A stretch of 64,000 nucleotides of DNA, taken from contig CAVSNQ010000016.1 in NCBI GenBank assembly GCA_963729365.1, forward strand, positions 62,001 to 126,000, given 5' to 3'. This document shows positions 17,045 to 25,353 of the stretch, piece after piece. The notes under the pieces are model-generated. The model ran no database searches. It saw only the letters and a list, made by a program, of their open reading frames with translations, and was not told where the DNA came from. The translations under genes and the position numbers were made by a program. The DNA comes from JASHPR01 sp963729365 (GTDB lineage: Bacteria; Actinomycetota; Actinomycetes; Streptosporangiales; Streptosporangiaceae). Numbering within the stretch: the stretch's first letter is position 1; every line of letters starts with the position of its first letter.

Positions 17045-17935
17045 TCATCGTGTCTGGCTGGCGGGAGAGTCCGGGAGGGGCTCGTGGGCGGCCAGGTCGA
17101 GCAGGATCATGGCGTCGTGGTCGGGGGTGGCGGGCTGGGCGTAGTAGGCGTTCATACGCTGGCCGGTTGTGCCTTCCAGTTGCATGGATTGGTAGCCGAG
17201 GGTGAGAGTGCCGACCTGAGGGTGGTGGAAGGTTTTGCGGCCCTGGCGGTGGCCCTTGACCTCGTAGCGTTCCCACAGGCGGGCGAAGTCGGGGCTTTTG
17301 AGCAGGAGTTCGCCGACGAGCTGGGTCAGGTCGGGGGCGTCGGGGTCGGTGCCGGCCAGGGCGCGCAGGCGGGCGACGCAGCCGCGGACCTGGTTGCCCC
17401 AGTCCTCGAACAACTCGCGGGCCGCCGGGTGGAGGAACACGTAGCGGGCGAGGTTGCGCTGGCGCACTGGCCAGTCCTCGATCCCGGCGTACAGTGCCAG
17501 CCCGCCTGGGTTGGCAGCAAGGATGTCCATCGTGCGGCTGACCACGTATGCGGGGTTGGGCCGCAGGCTTTCCAGGAGCAGCTTGACACCGGGTGACACC
17601 GTGCGGCTTGGAGCGGCCTGCGGCTCTGGGACGTGACGCGCGGCGCGGGCGGCGAGATCGTGCAGGTGCTCGTGCTCGGTTTCGTCCAGGCGGAGAACGC
17701 GGGCGAGGGCGTCGACGACGGCGGGGCTGGGCCGGGTTTCCTTGCCGCGTTCCAGGCGGGTGTAGTAGTCGACGCTGACCCCGGAGAGGGTGGCGAGTTC
17801 CTCACGGCGCAGCCCCGGGGTGCGGCGCAGCCCTGTGCCGACTGCCAGCCCGGCCTCGGCGGGGGTGACCTCGGCGCGCCGGGCGCGCAGGAACCGCCCT
17901 AGCTCACTGCCGCTGCTGCGCTGCTCCTGGCTCAT
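17045..17935 (-). CDS. XRE-family regulator with MmyB-like ligand domain
   Basis: The protein has 296 residues from ATG 17935 (MSQEQRSSGSELGRFLRARR). The frame stays open far upstream, but that extension is antisense to the ADH gene and is not used. An XRE helix-turn-helix (GLRREELATLSGVSVDYYTRLE, given here as about residues 38-58) is followed by an MmyB-like PAS-type domain (NPAYVVSRTMDILAANPGG onward, ending in YYAQPATPDHDAMILLDL). Such proteins often control adjacent oxidoreductase genes. It is divergent from the ADH gene across a 195-base region. A decayed relative of this promoter region lies at 28296-28500. Confidence 0.85.
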   Translation of the reverse strand: MSQEQRSSGSELGRFLRARRAEVTPAEAGLAVGTGLRRTPGLRREELATLSGVSVDYYTRLERGKETRPSPAVVDALARVLRLDETEHEHLHDLAARAARHVPEPQAAPSRTVSPGVKLLLESLRPNPAYVVSRTMDILAANPGGLALYAGIEDWPVRQRNLARYVFLHPAARELFEDWGNQVRGCVARLRALAGTDPDAPDLTQLVGELLLKSPDFARLWERYEVKGHRQGRKTFHHPQVGTLTLGYQSMQLEGTTGQRMNAYYAQPATPDHDAMILLDLAAHEPLPDSPASQTR

Positions 17936-18130
17936 GTTTCCAGTGTGCCAGCCGCGTGACGTGCGGGGCCGTTGCGTGGGGGGCCCTGTGACATCCAGGA
18001 ACGCCGCTCCCCGGCACAGCGCGGTCTGCCGCTGGGCGCTGGCGGGCGGCAGGGTGGAAGCCGTAACGGACACCCGCCGCGCCACTTGCGACGGTCGGTA
18101 AGGGCATCTAGGTAAGGAGACGTCAGGCCG

Positions 18131-19168
18131 ATGAGAGCTGCCATCTTCAAAGGGCCTGGATCGGTCGAGGTTGGCGAACGACCCGACCCGGTGATCCAGG
18201 AGCCCACCGACGCCGTCGTGCGGGTCGTGCTGGGCTGTGTGTGCGGGTCTGACCTGTGGTACTACCGGGGCGACTCGCCGCATGCGGCCGGCTCGATCGG
18301 GCATGAGTTCATCGGCGTAGTGGAGCAGGCCGGTACCGAGGTGCGGGGAGTCCGGCAGGATGATCTGGTGGTCGCTCCGTTCATCTACAGCGATATGTCC
18401 TGCCCGCACTGCCTGAATGGGTCGACTCTGTCCTGTGCCGCCGGCGGCAGCTTCGGCAACGGCCAGATCGACGGCGGCCAGGGCGAAGCCGTTCGTGTCC
18501 CGCTGGCCAGCAGCACCCTGGTGCCCGTCCCAGGATCGGGACATTCCGATCACACGCTGCGGTCGCTGCTCGCCCTGTCCGATGTGATGCCGACCGGGCA
18601 CCACGCCGCGGTCAGCGCCGGGGTGAACAAGGGCGACGTGGTGGCGGTGGTCGGGGATGGCGCCGTCGGCCTGTGCGCGGTCCTGGCATCCAGGCGGCTC
18701 GGCGCGGAGCGCATCATCGCCCTCAGCCGCCGCCCCGAACGCCAGAACCTCGCCCGTGACTTCGGCGCTACCGACATCGTCGAGGCACGCGGCGAGGAAG
18801 CCAGCCAGGCCGTCCTCGAGCTCACCGGTGGTATTGGCGTCGACGCCGCGCTGGAATGCGTCGGCACCGCCCAGTCCATCGCCACCGCCTTCGCCGTTGC
18901 CCGGCCCGGCTCCATGGTCGGTATCGTCGGGGTCCCGCACGGCCAGGTGCCCTTCAGCGAGACGTTCTTCCGCAACGTCGGCTGGCGCGGCGGCCCGGCC
19001 CCAGCCCGGATCTACATCCCCGAGCTGCTCGGCGATGTGCTCGACGGCGTCATCAACCCCGGCCGGGTTTTCGACTACGAGACCGGCCTTGACCACATCG
19101 CCGACGCCTACCGGGCCATGGATGAGCGGCGGGCCATCAAGTCACTCATCCGGGTCGGGTCGCTGTGA
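18131..19168 (+). CDS. Zinc-dependent medium-chain alcohol dehydrogenase
   Basis: The protein has 345 residues. The GroES-like domain carries the catalytic-zinc ligands in CGSDLW (about residue 39) and GHEF. A short structural-zinc lobe (SCPHCLNGSTLSC) follows, then a Rossmann domain with VVGDGAVGL. It should oxidise an alcohol or reduce an aldehyde with NAD(P). AAGGAG precedes the ATG. It is first of four co-directional genes (ADH, DUF2255, SDR, cupin) and overlaps the next by 4 bases. The divergent XRE gene is its likely regulator. A truncated paralogue lies at 28507-29286. Confidence 0.87.
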   Translation: MRAAIFKGPGSVEVGERPDPVIQEPTDAVVRVVLGCVCGSDLWYYRGDSPHAAGSIGHEFIGVVEQAGTEVRGVRQDDLVVAPFIYSDMSCPHCLNGSTLSCAAGGSFGNGQIDGGQGEAVRVPLASSTLVPVPGSGHSDHTLRSLLALSDVMPTGHHAAVSAGVNKGDVVAVVGDGAVGLCAVLASRRLGAERIIALSRRPERQNLARDFGATDIVEARGEEASQAVLELTGGIGVDAALECVGTAQSIATAFAVARPGSMVGIVGVPHGQVPFSETFFRNVGWRGGPAPARIYIPELLGDVLDGVINPGRVFDYETGLDHIADAYRAMDERRAIKSLIRVGSL

Positions 19169-19545
19169 GCGGCTGGACCGCCGAGGAGTTGCGGCGCATC
19201 GGCGGCGCAGAGGAACTGCGGCTTGCCTCTCGCCGTCAGGACGGGTCACTGCGGCCCTTCACCACCATGTGGGTGGTCCGGGCCGGCGATGACCTCTACG
19301 TTCGCTCCGCAGGCGGGCCGAACCGGCCGTGGTACCGCCACGCGGCCGCCAGCCGGGCCGGCCGTATCGAAGCCGGCGGAGCCGGCGCCGAGGTCAATTT
19401 CGCGGCCGCGGCAGCGGAGACAAACCAAGACATCGACTCCGCATACCACGCCAAGTACGACCGCTACGGCCCAGCCATCGTCGGCCGCGTCACCGGACCG
19501 GCCGCTCACGCTGTAACTATCCGCCTGATCAAGGCTGCTCACTGA
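19165..19545 (+). CDS. DUF2255 family protein
   Basis: The protein has 126 residues from a GTG that overlaps the ADH stop (GTGA). TTMWVVRAGDDLYVRSAGG and the C-terminal YHAKYDRYG segment match DUF2255, a small split-barrel-like family related to F420/FMN-dependent deazaflavin reductases. Its function is unproven; a cofactor-linked or accessory role in the ADH/SDR operon is plausible. No membrane segment is visible. Confidence 0.75.
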   Translation: MSGWTAEELRRIGGAEELRLASRRQDGSLRPFTTMWVVRAGDDLYVRSAGGPNRPWYRHAAASRAGRIEAGGAGAEVNFAAAAAETNQDIDSAYHAKYDRYGPAIVGRVTGPAAHAVTIRLIKAAH

Positions 19546-19555
19546 GGAGGCCTTC

Positions 19556-20384
19556 ATGAGCGACGTCATCGTCGTCATCGGCGCTGGCCAGATCGGCCAG
19601 GCAATTGCCCGCCGGGTCAGTGCAGGCAAGCACATCCTGCTTGCCGATCTCCATCAGGGCAACGCCGATGCGGCGGCCGGGGTGCTGGCTGGCGCTGGCT
19701 TTGACGTGAGCACTGCAAACTGTCGATGTGTCCTCCCGTGCGTCCGTGCAGGCACTGGCCGGGACCGCCACCGCGCTCGGCGACGTCACTGGTGTGATCC
19801 ACGCGGCGGGCGTCTCACCCAGCCAGGCCACGCCCGAGGTCATCCTCGCTGTCGACCTGTACGGGACAGCACTGGTCCTGGAAGAGTTCGGGAACATCAT
19901 CGCGCCGGGCGGATCCGCGGTCGTCATCGCCTCCCAGTCCGGCCACCGGCTTGCCGCCCTCACCGCCGAGCAGGACGCAGCCCTCGCCACCACGCCAGCC
20001 GATGAGCTGCTGGCACTGCCAATGCTCCAGCCGGACCAGGTCGCCGATTCCCTCCACGCCTATCAACTGGCCAAGCGCGGGAATGCGCTGCGGGTGATGG
20101 CCGAGGCCGTCCGCTGGCGTAAGCGCGGTGCCCGGGTGAACACCATCAGCCCGGGCACCATCATCACCCCGCTCGCCCGGGACGAACTGACCGGTCCCCG
20201 CGGCGCGGGCTACCGGCGGATGATCGAACTATGCCCGGCGGGACGGGCCGGGACGCCAGACGAGGTGGGCACTGTCGGCGCGCTCCTAATAGGTCCCGAC
20301 GGAGCGTTCATCACCGGGAGCGACTTCCTCATGGACGGCGGCGTCACAGCGTCCTACTTCTACGGGGAACTCGCGCCCAAATGA
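19556..20384 (+). pseudogene. SDR oxidoreductase interrupted by a single-base frameshift
   Basis: ATG 19556 has GAGGAGG upstream and begins a Rossmann domain, VIVVIGAGQIGQAIARR. Up to about 19716 the frame is good. It then reads nonsense, while the continuation (TVDVSSRASVQALAG, VIHAAGVSPSQATPEVILAV, catalytic YQLAKRGN, and ITGSDFLMDGGVT at the end) is in the next frame to 20384. Removing one A from the AAA at 19717-19719 restores a single SDR of about 275 residues. It is either a true mutation or a homopolymer sequencing error. It lies between DUF2255 and cupin in the same operon. Confidence 0.75.
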
Positions 20385-20409
20385 TCTCTCGCACACAGGA
20401 GACACACAC

Positions 20410-20805
20410 ATGGACATCTCTCGCCAAGTAGCCACGGCCAAGGGCCCCGCCCAGACCTTCACCGGTGAGGTATGGATCGATCCCATCACCCGGGGCTTGC
20501 CGCCATCCCAGCTCAACGTGGCCGCGGTCCACTTCACCCCCGGAGCGCGAAGTGCCTGGCACTCCCACGAAGGCGGGCAAACCCTCTACGTCACCGAAGG
20601 CCGCGGCCTCGTCCAGGCGCGCGGGCAGAAGATCGTCGAACTCAGCCCCGGAGATGTCATCTTCGCACCCGACGGCGAAGAGCACTGGCACGGCGCCGCG
20701 CCAGATCACCTCATGACACACCTCTCCATCACCGAGGGCGCCCCCCACTGGGGAGCGCACGTGACCGACGCCGAGTACCGCGGCCAAGGAAGCCCAACTG
20801 AGTGA
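20410..20805 (+). CDS. Small cupin-domain protein
   Basis: The protein is a single cupin of 131 residues. Motif 1 is WHSHEGGQTLYVTEGRG (about 51-67), with two His and a Glu for metal; motif 2 is PGDVIFAPDGEEHWHGA (about 81-97). This length and pattern are close to single-cupin proteins annotated as (R)-mandelonitrile lyase-like or as carboxymuconolactone-associated. AGGAGA lies upstream of the ATG. It ends the ADH operon and may be a metal-dependent isomerase, lyase or dioxygenase; the substrate is not readable. Confidence 0.8.
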   Translation: MDISRQVATAKGPAQTFTGEVWIDPITRGLPPSQLNVAAVHFTPGARSAWHSHEGGQTLYVTEGRGLVQARGQKIVELSPGDVIFAPDGEEHWHGAAPDHLMTHLSITEGAPHWGAHVTDAEYRGQGSPTE

Positions 20806-20919
20806 TGGCGTCGTAGTGCCCGCGACTCAGTGCGCCTCACGGTGGGGTCCCGGTCCCAGGACCGAATGGTCAATCTGCGCGCCGTCGGGCACGCGGCTTC
20901 TGTTTACTCTGTTGGGCAG

Positions 20920-22671
20920 TCACGTTCGCGTCCCTGCCGGTCTCTCGTGTTCGAGCTTCGCGCCGATGTCGGCGCGCAGTGTCACCTTGGAGACCTTCCC
21001 GATCTGGGTGCGCGGCAGCGCGTCGATGAGTTCGAGACGTTCGGGCCACTTGTACTTGGCTAGGCCCTCAGCCTCCAGGTGAGCGCAGATGCCGGCGAGT
21101 GTCGGCGGGTTCTGCGGGTCCCGGGGCACGACGTAGGCGCAGCCGCGCTCGCCCAGTCTGGGGTCGGGCATGCCGACGAGGGCGATCTCGGCGATGGCGG
21201 GGTGACGCGCGAGGAGGAGCTCGACCTCCTCGGCGTTGATCTTCTCGCCGCCGCGGTCGATGAGGTCCTTGACGCGGCCCTCGATCGAGTAGCTCAGCGT
21301 CCCCTGGTACCTGCGTGCCCGCACGAGGTCGCCGGAACGGTAGAAGCCGTCGGCGGTGAAGGCCTCGTGGTCGCGGTCTGGCGCGGCGAGGTACCCGCGG
21401 ATGGTGTAGGGCCCGCGTGCGGCTAGCTCTCCGGTCTCGCCCTCGGCGACCTCGACCTCGGTGCCGGGCCGGAGCACCCGGACTTCGTCAAGGGGCGAGA
21501 TCGGGACACCGACGGTCTGGGCCCGCAGGTCGGCGGGCGCGTCGAGGGGGGTGAACAGGAAGAGCCCTTCGCTCATGCCGAAGGCCTGGGTGACGTGGAC
21601 GCCTCGTCCGGTCAGCTCGTCGAAGACCGGACGGGGGACGCGGGCGGCGGTCAGCACCCAGGTGCCGAGCCGGGCGACGGCGTCGTCGAACGCCGGGTGC
21701 GTTAGGTATTCTCTGGCCAGCCCCGGCGGGCTCATGGTCCATGTGGCACCGTGCTTAGCCATCATGGGGAGCATGACGTCGGCTGCAGGAGTCGCGAGGA
21801 GTAGTGCGGCGCCGGCGCCGTGGGCGGCGTGCAGGCCGTTGGCGAGCGCTGCGTTGTGGGCGAGCGGGAGCCCGAAGGCGAGCACGCTCTGCTCGGTGTG
21901 ACCCCACCAGCTGGAGGTCAGGTCGGCGTTGTAGCGGTACTCGGCGTGCAGGCGGGGGATGATCTTCGGTGTTCCGGTGGTGCCACCCGAGAGCTGCAGC
22001 ACGGCCGGTCGGTGAACGTCGAGCGATTCCGCGATCTGGAGCAGTTCGGCCTGTTCTGTGTCACTGATCTCGTGGTCCTGCAGGTTCTCGATTCGCAGGC
22101 CTGGCTTGCCCGGTGCAGCGCCTACGGTCAGGAGCTGACGCATCGCGGGCAGCAGGCCGGCGACCTCCTGCGCCAGAGCGACCAGGTCGAAGCTGGGGAA
22201 ATCGGCCTGGACGAGGTGGGCTACGGCACCGCACTTCCGGCCGATCTGCTCGATTTCGAGGCGGCGGTGGATGGCGAGCGTGCAGACCGGGATCAGGCCG
22301 GCCTTGAGCAGCCCGTACCAGGCGACGACCGCCGTGGCGGAGTTGGTCAGCTGCAACAGCACGCGTTCCCCCGGCAGCAGGCCGGAGCTCAGCAGCCTCG
22401 CGGCCACGGCATCGGAGCGGGCGTCGAGTTCGCGATAGGTGAGCCGGATGTCCGGCGTGATCAGCGCCGTGCGCCCGGCGTAGATCGCCGCGGCCTGGCG
22501 GAAGGCTGTGGGGAGGGAGCGCGTGCCCCAGGCCCCGGCCGCCGCGTACCGGTCCACCGCGCCCGTGGGGTGCGGGACGACCCCTGGCAGGGCTGTGGTC
22601 TGCGGAGAAGAGGCCTTGGTGCCGCTGTCGATGACGTTGTTCCCGGCCCCGCTGCGGTGGAGGGAGTTCAT
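20920..22671 (-). CDS. Aryl-acid adenylating enzyme (DhbE/salicylyl-AMP ligase-like)
   Basis: The protein has 583 residues and all ANL-family motifs: LSGGTTGTPKIIPR (A3), QAFGMSEGLFLFTPLD (A5), YRSGDL (A7), EGRVKDLIDRGGEKI (A8) and a C-terminal Lys in GKVSKVTLR (A10). The QAFGMSEG and VVPHP segments are typical of 2,3-dihydroxybenzoate and salicylate adenylating enzymes rather than fatty-acyl ligases. It would activate an aromatic acid with ATP, passing it to CoA or another carrier. It lies 35 bases downstream of the flavin hydroxylase, the ligase/hydroxylase pairing known from the CoA-dependent salicylate-to-gentisate route. About 30 N-terminal residues look non-conserved. Confidence 0.82.
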   Translation of the reverse strand: MNSLHRSGAGNNVIDSGTKASSPQTTALPGVVPHPTGAVDRYAAAGAWGTRSLPTAFRQAAAIYAGRTALITPDIRLTYRELDARSDAVAARLLSSGLLPGERVLLQLTNSATAVVAWYGLLKAGLIPVCTLAIHRRLEIEQIGRKCGAVAHLVQADFPSFDLVALAQEVAGLLPAMRQLLTVGAAPGKPGLRIENLQDHEISDTEQAELLQIAESLDVHRPAVLQLSGGTTGTPKIIPRLHAEYRYNADLTSSWWGHTEQSVLAFGLPLAHNAALANGLHAAHGAGAALLLATPAADVMLPMMAKHGATWTMSPPGLAREYLTHPAFDDAVARLGTWVLTAARVPRPVFDELTGRGVHVTQAFGMSEGLFLFTPLDAPADLRAQTVGVPISPLDEVRVLRPGTEVEVAEGETGELAARGPYTIRGYLAAPDRDHEAFTADGFYRSGDLVRARRYQGTLSYSIEGRVKDLIDRGGEKINAEEVELLLARHPAIAEIALVGMPDPRLGERGCAYVVPRDPQNPPTLAGICAHLEAEGLAKYKWPERLELIDALPRTQIGKVSKVTLRADIGAKLEHERPAGTRT

Positions 22672-22706
22672 GTGCTCGTACCTCTCGCCTTCATGATTCC
22701 TGGAAG

Positions 22707-24359
22707 TCAGTCTGCAATCGCGACGAGGTCGGTGCGACCGGCCACGATCCCGTCGACGAGATCGTCGATGTGGTCGGCGGGGGCGCTGACCACCGTGAAC
22801 AACTTGGTCTGGCGACGGATCCGCTCGGCGAGGGCGAGCCGGTCGAGCAGCGCCGGACGGCCCGGTCGCCCTTCCAGCCGGATCCCGTCCGCCCCGGCCT
22901 GAGCGAGTGCGAGGCAGCGGTCGAGCACCTCGTCCGCCGCTGGCGACCAGGGATCATCGACATCTGTTCCCAGCACTGCCGCCAGCGCCTCGTCCGGATG
23001 GGCAGCGCGCAAGGTGGTGACGGCGAACGGCTCGCCCTGCACCTCGCGATAGCCCGCCTGCCCGTCTTCATCCAGGACGCGGCCGCTCACGCGCAACGCT
23101 GCCCCTTCGCAGGGCCGGTTCAGGACCCAGGTCCGGACGTCGGCGAGCTCGTCGTCGGTGGGTGCCACGCCGGCGAACGCCGCGAGGCCGGCTCGCAGGA
23201 GGCCGGGGTCGCTCTCGGCGAGGCGCGAGGCGGAAACCACCCCGCCCCGGCTGAGATAAGCCAGCATCAACTGCGGTGCGGGGAGATCAAGGCGGTGCCC
23301 GATGGAGTCCCACCAGCGCTGACTACGCACGGCTGCGTCTTGCAGTGCCTCGACGCGAGGACGGCGGATTTCCTCGTACCGTCGCAGCGCCCCAGCCAGC
23401 GCCGGTTCTTCACCGGTGGTGAGGTTGTCGGCTTCTTCACCGGTGGTGAGGCTGTCGGCCAGGACGACGGCGTCCTCGAGCGCCATCTTCGTCCCCGAGC
23501 CCACCGAGTAGTGCGCGGTGTGGGCCGCGTCCCCGATGAGCACCACATTCTCGTGGTGCCACCGGGGAAGGGACACGGTCCGGAAGTGCGTCCAGCGCGA
23601 GCGGTTGCCGAGCAGTTCGGCCCCCCCGAGCGCGTCGGCGAAGGCCTGCTGCAGGTAGTCGATGCTGTAGGCGTCGGACTCGGTCAGCGGCGTGCGCTCG
23701 GTCGCGATGTCCATCCCCGCGCGACGCCAGGTCCCGACATCGGCCTCGACCCCGAGGGTGCTGCGCTCCTCGGCGTAGGGGTAGCCGTGGATGGTGAACA
23801 GGCCGTGCTCGGTGCGTACCGGCACGAACAGGTTCGACCGCAGCCGGGTCGCGCAGCCGAGCCACATGAACACCCCGCGGCCCGGGACGGCGCGACCGCC
23901 CAGGTGCTCAGCGAACTCGGCACGAGTCCTGCTGCCCGCGCCGTCCGCGGCGATCACCAGGTCGGCATCCCGCACGCCGCCGAGATTGCGCTCCATCCCG
24001 AGATCCACCTCGACACCGGCCCGGACCGCCTCGTCGAGAAGGACGGCGAGCAGCCGGGACCGCGCGATCGCGATGCCTCCGCCGGTGCCCTTCGCCCGGA
24101 CCGACACGCCGTCGACCAGCATCTCCTGCTGCGGCATCGGCACCGAGGCCTGGACGAGGCGATCGAATGTTGCCCGTTCGGCCCTGGCCACCGCGCGCAG
24201 CGTGCGGGCGGTGAACGCGACCCCGAAGCCGAAAGTGTCGTCGGGCACCGACCGCTCGCTGACGCGCACGCTGGCGTGCGGCATCCGCTCCTTGATCAGC
24301 CGCGCGGCGAACAGGCCCGCCGGGCCCCCGCCGATGACCTCAACACGTCCCAGTTGCAT
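22707..24359 (-). CDS. FAD-dependent aryl-CoA hydroxylase (salicylyl-CoA 5-hydroxylase-like) with a shrunken C-terminal domain
   Basis: The protein has 550 residues. FAD motif GGGPAGLFAARL is at residue 10 and the second FAD motif IGDAAHTAHYSVGSGTKMALE near residue 275. SERSVPDDTFGFGVAFT and the body match salicylyl-CoA 5-hydroxylase or anthraniloyl-CoA monooxygenase. Bifunctional relatives add a full old-yellow-enzyme barrel. Here only about 150 residues remain, with barrel-like pieces (AAdeVLDRCLALAQAGADGI and ADHIDDLVDGIVAGRTDLVA). A 9-residue tandem duplication (ADSLTTGEE/ADNLTTGEE) sits in an exposed loop. It is first in its operon, ahead of the aryl-AMP ligase, and divergent from the VOC gene. 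Confidence 0.83.
   Translation of the reverse strand: MQLGRVEVIGGGPAGLFAARLIKERMPHASVRVSERSVPDDTFGFGVAFTARTLRAVARAERATFDRLVQASVPMPQQEMLVDGVSVRAKGTGGGIAIARSRLLAVLLDEAVRAGVEVDLGMERNLGGVRDADLVIAADGAGSRTRAEFAEHLGGRAVPGRGVFMWLGCATRLRSNLFVPVRTEHGLFTIHGYPYAEERSTLGVEADVGTWRRAGMDIATERTPLTESDAYSIDYLQQAFADALGGAELLGNRSRWTHFRTVSLPRWHHENVVLIGDAAHTAHYSVGSGTKMALEDAVVLADSLTTGEEADNLTTGEEPALAGALRRYEEIRRPRVEALQDAAVRSQRWWDSIGHRLDLPAPQLMLAYLSRGGVVSASRLAESDPGLLRAGLAAFAGVAPTDDELADVRTWVLNRPCEGAALRVSGRVLDEDGQAGYREVQGEPFAVTTLRAAHPDEALAAVLGTDVDDPWSPAADEVLDRCLALAQAGADGIRLEGRPGRPALLDRLALAERIRRQTKLFTVVSAPADHIDDLVDGIVAGRTDLVAIAD
23406..23459. repeat. 27-bp in-frame tandem duplication in the hydroxylase gene
   Basis: The two adjacent 27-base units (23406-23432 and 23433-23459) differ at one base, giving 9 extra residues with no frame change. 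It is probably a recent slippage event. Confidence 0.9.
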
Positions 24360-24472
24360 GGCGGCACAGTAAGCGCTATCCGACTAAGTCGTCAAGTTTA
24401 TGACTCACTCGTTGACACAGAGGCGGAACGCTGGCAGACTCAGCGGAACAGAAGACAGGAAGGAAGCGACTC

Positions 24473-25093
24473 GTGACTTCCCCGACGGCGCAGGCGCGCG
24501 AGCAGGAGGCCGGCCCGAGAGGCACCGCCAGCCACCCGGTGCGCGGCATCAACCACATGGCGTTCCCGACGTTCGACCCGGCGGGCACCATCCACTTCTA
24601 CCGGGATGTCCTCGGCTTGCCTCTCGTGCAAACGATGCAGGTCAAGGCGTGGGGGCCGGAGTACCAGCGCGACTTCGTGCACTTCTTCTTCGACATCGGC
24701 AATGCCGACTGCCTGGCCTTCTTCTACTACTTCGGCCAGGAGCCCTACCGCGACAAGAACCTCCCGCCCCTGCTCGATCTCGGCAAGCACGTCGCGCTCC
24801 ACGTGGATACCCTCGAGGACCTCGACGGGTTCGCCAAGCGCATCGAGGACGCCGGGCTAAAGGTCGACATGCGCGTCATGCACGAGACGGTCGAGTCGAT
24901 CTACGTCCGCGACCCCAACGACATCCTCATCGAGATCGCCCGTCCGCTGCGGGAGCTGACCGCGGCAGACGCGATGGATGCCGAGGTCACCGCCCAGGCG
25001 CTGCTCGACGTCCTGGCCAGTGACGGCGAGCCGACCCTCGACGCGCTGTGGGCCCGCAAGGCCGAGCTCATCGCCTCCCGGGTCCCGGCCTGA
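24473..25093 (+). CDS. VOC-superfamily (glyoxalase/extradiol dioxygenase fold) protein
   Basis: The protein has 206 residues from GTG, with AGGAAGGAAG upstream. The vicinal-oxygen-chelate ligands are readable: His in GINHMAF, a central His in KHVALHVDTLEDL, and Glu in NDILIEIARPL. The last 45 residues are an extra helical tail. As first gene of the plus-strand aryl cluster, divergent from the hydroxylase, it could be a ring-cleaving dioxygenase or an isomerase acting on the ring-hydroxylated product. The reaction itself is inferred from context. Confidence 0.78.
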   Translation: MTSPTAQAREQEAGPRGTASHPVRGINHMAFPTFDPAGTIHFYRDVLGLPLVQTMQVKAWGPEYQRDFVHFFFDIGNADCLAFFYYFGQEPYRDKNLPPLLDLGKHVALHVDTLEDLDGFAKRIEDAGLKVDMRVMHETVESIYVRDPNDILIEIARPLRELTAADAMDAEVTAQALLDVLASDGEPTLDALWARKAELIASRVPA

Positions 25094-25104
25094 CAAGGAG
25101 AACC

Positions 25105-25353
25105 ATGACCACCCTGTACTTCCTCGACGCTGCCGAGTTCACCGATGTCTCCGCAGTGGCCGCGGCACAGCCCGGCGCCCGGGTGGAGCGGCTCCCGGGC
25201 TACGTCACGGTCACCTCGGACGGCCCGCTCGTCGTCGACCGCCGCGCCACGGGGGTACGGCACTCGGTCTGGTACAGCGCGCTGGCCGCCGTCGGCCACG
25301 GGCGCGTCGTCCAGTACGACAAGGACGCGCTGAAGGTGGAGCCGGCCCCGTGA
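25105..25353 (+). CDS. Small protein of unknown function in the aryl-CoA cluster
   Basis: The protein has 82 residues from ATG 25105, with AAGGAG 4 bases upstream and 11 bases after the VOC stop. Sequence such as MTTLYFLDAAEFTDVSAVAA and RHSVWYSALAAVGHGRVVQYD does not match a family I recognise. No membrane segment, Cys cluster or signal peptide is present. Its stop overlaps the next GTG, so it is translationally coupled to the alpha/beta hydrolase. It may be a small subunit or stabiliser of a neighbouring enzyme; that is only a guess from coupling. Confidence 0.7.
   Translation: MTTLYFLDAAEFTDVSAVAAAQPGARVERLPGYVTVTSDGPLVVDRRATGVRHSVWYSALAAVGHGRVVQYDKDALKVEPAP

Noticed and set aside
17936..19096. 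N-terminal extension of the XRE regulator to 683 residues
   Set aside because: The extra part is antisense to the ADH gene. ATG 17935 begins the conserved region.
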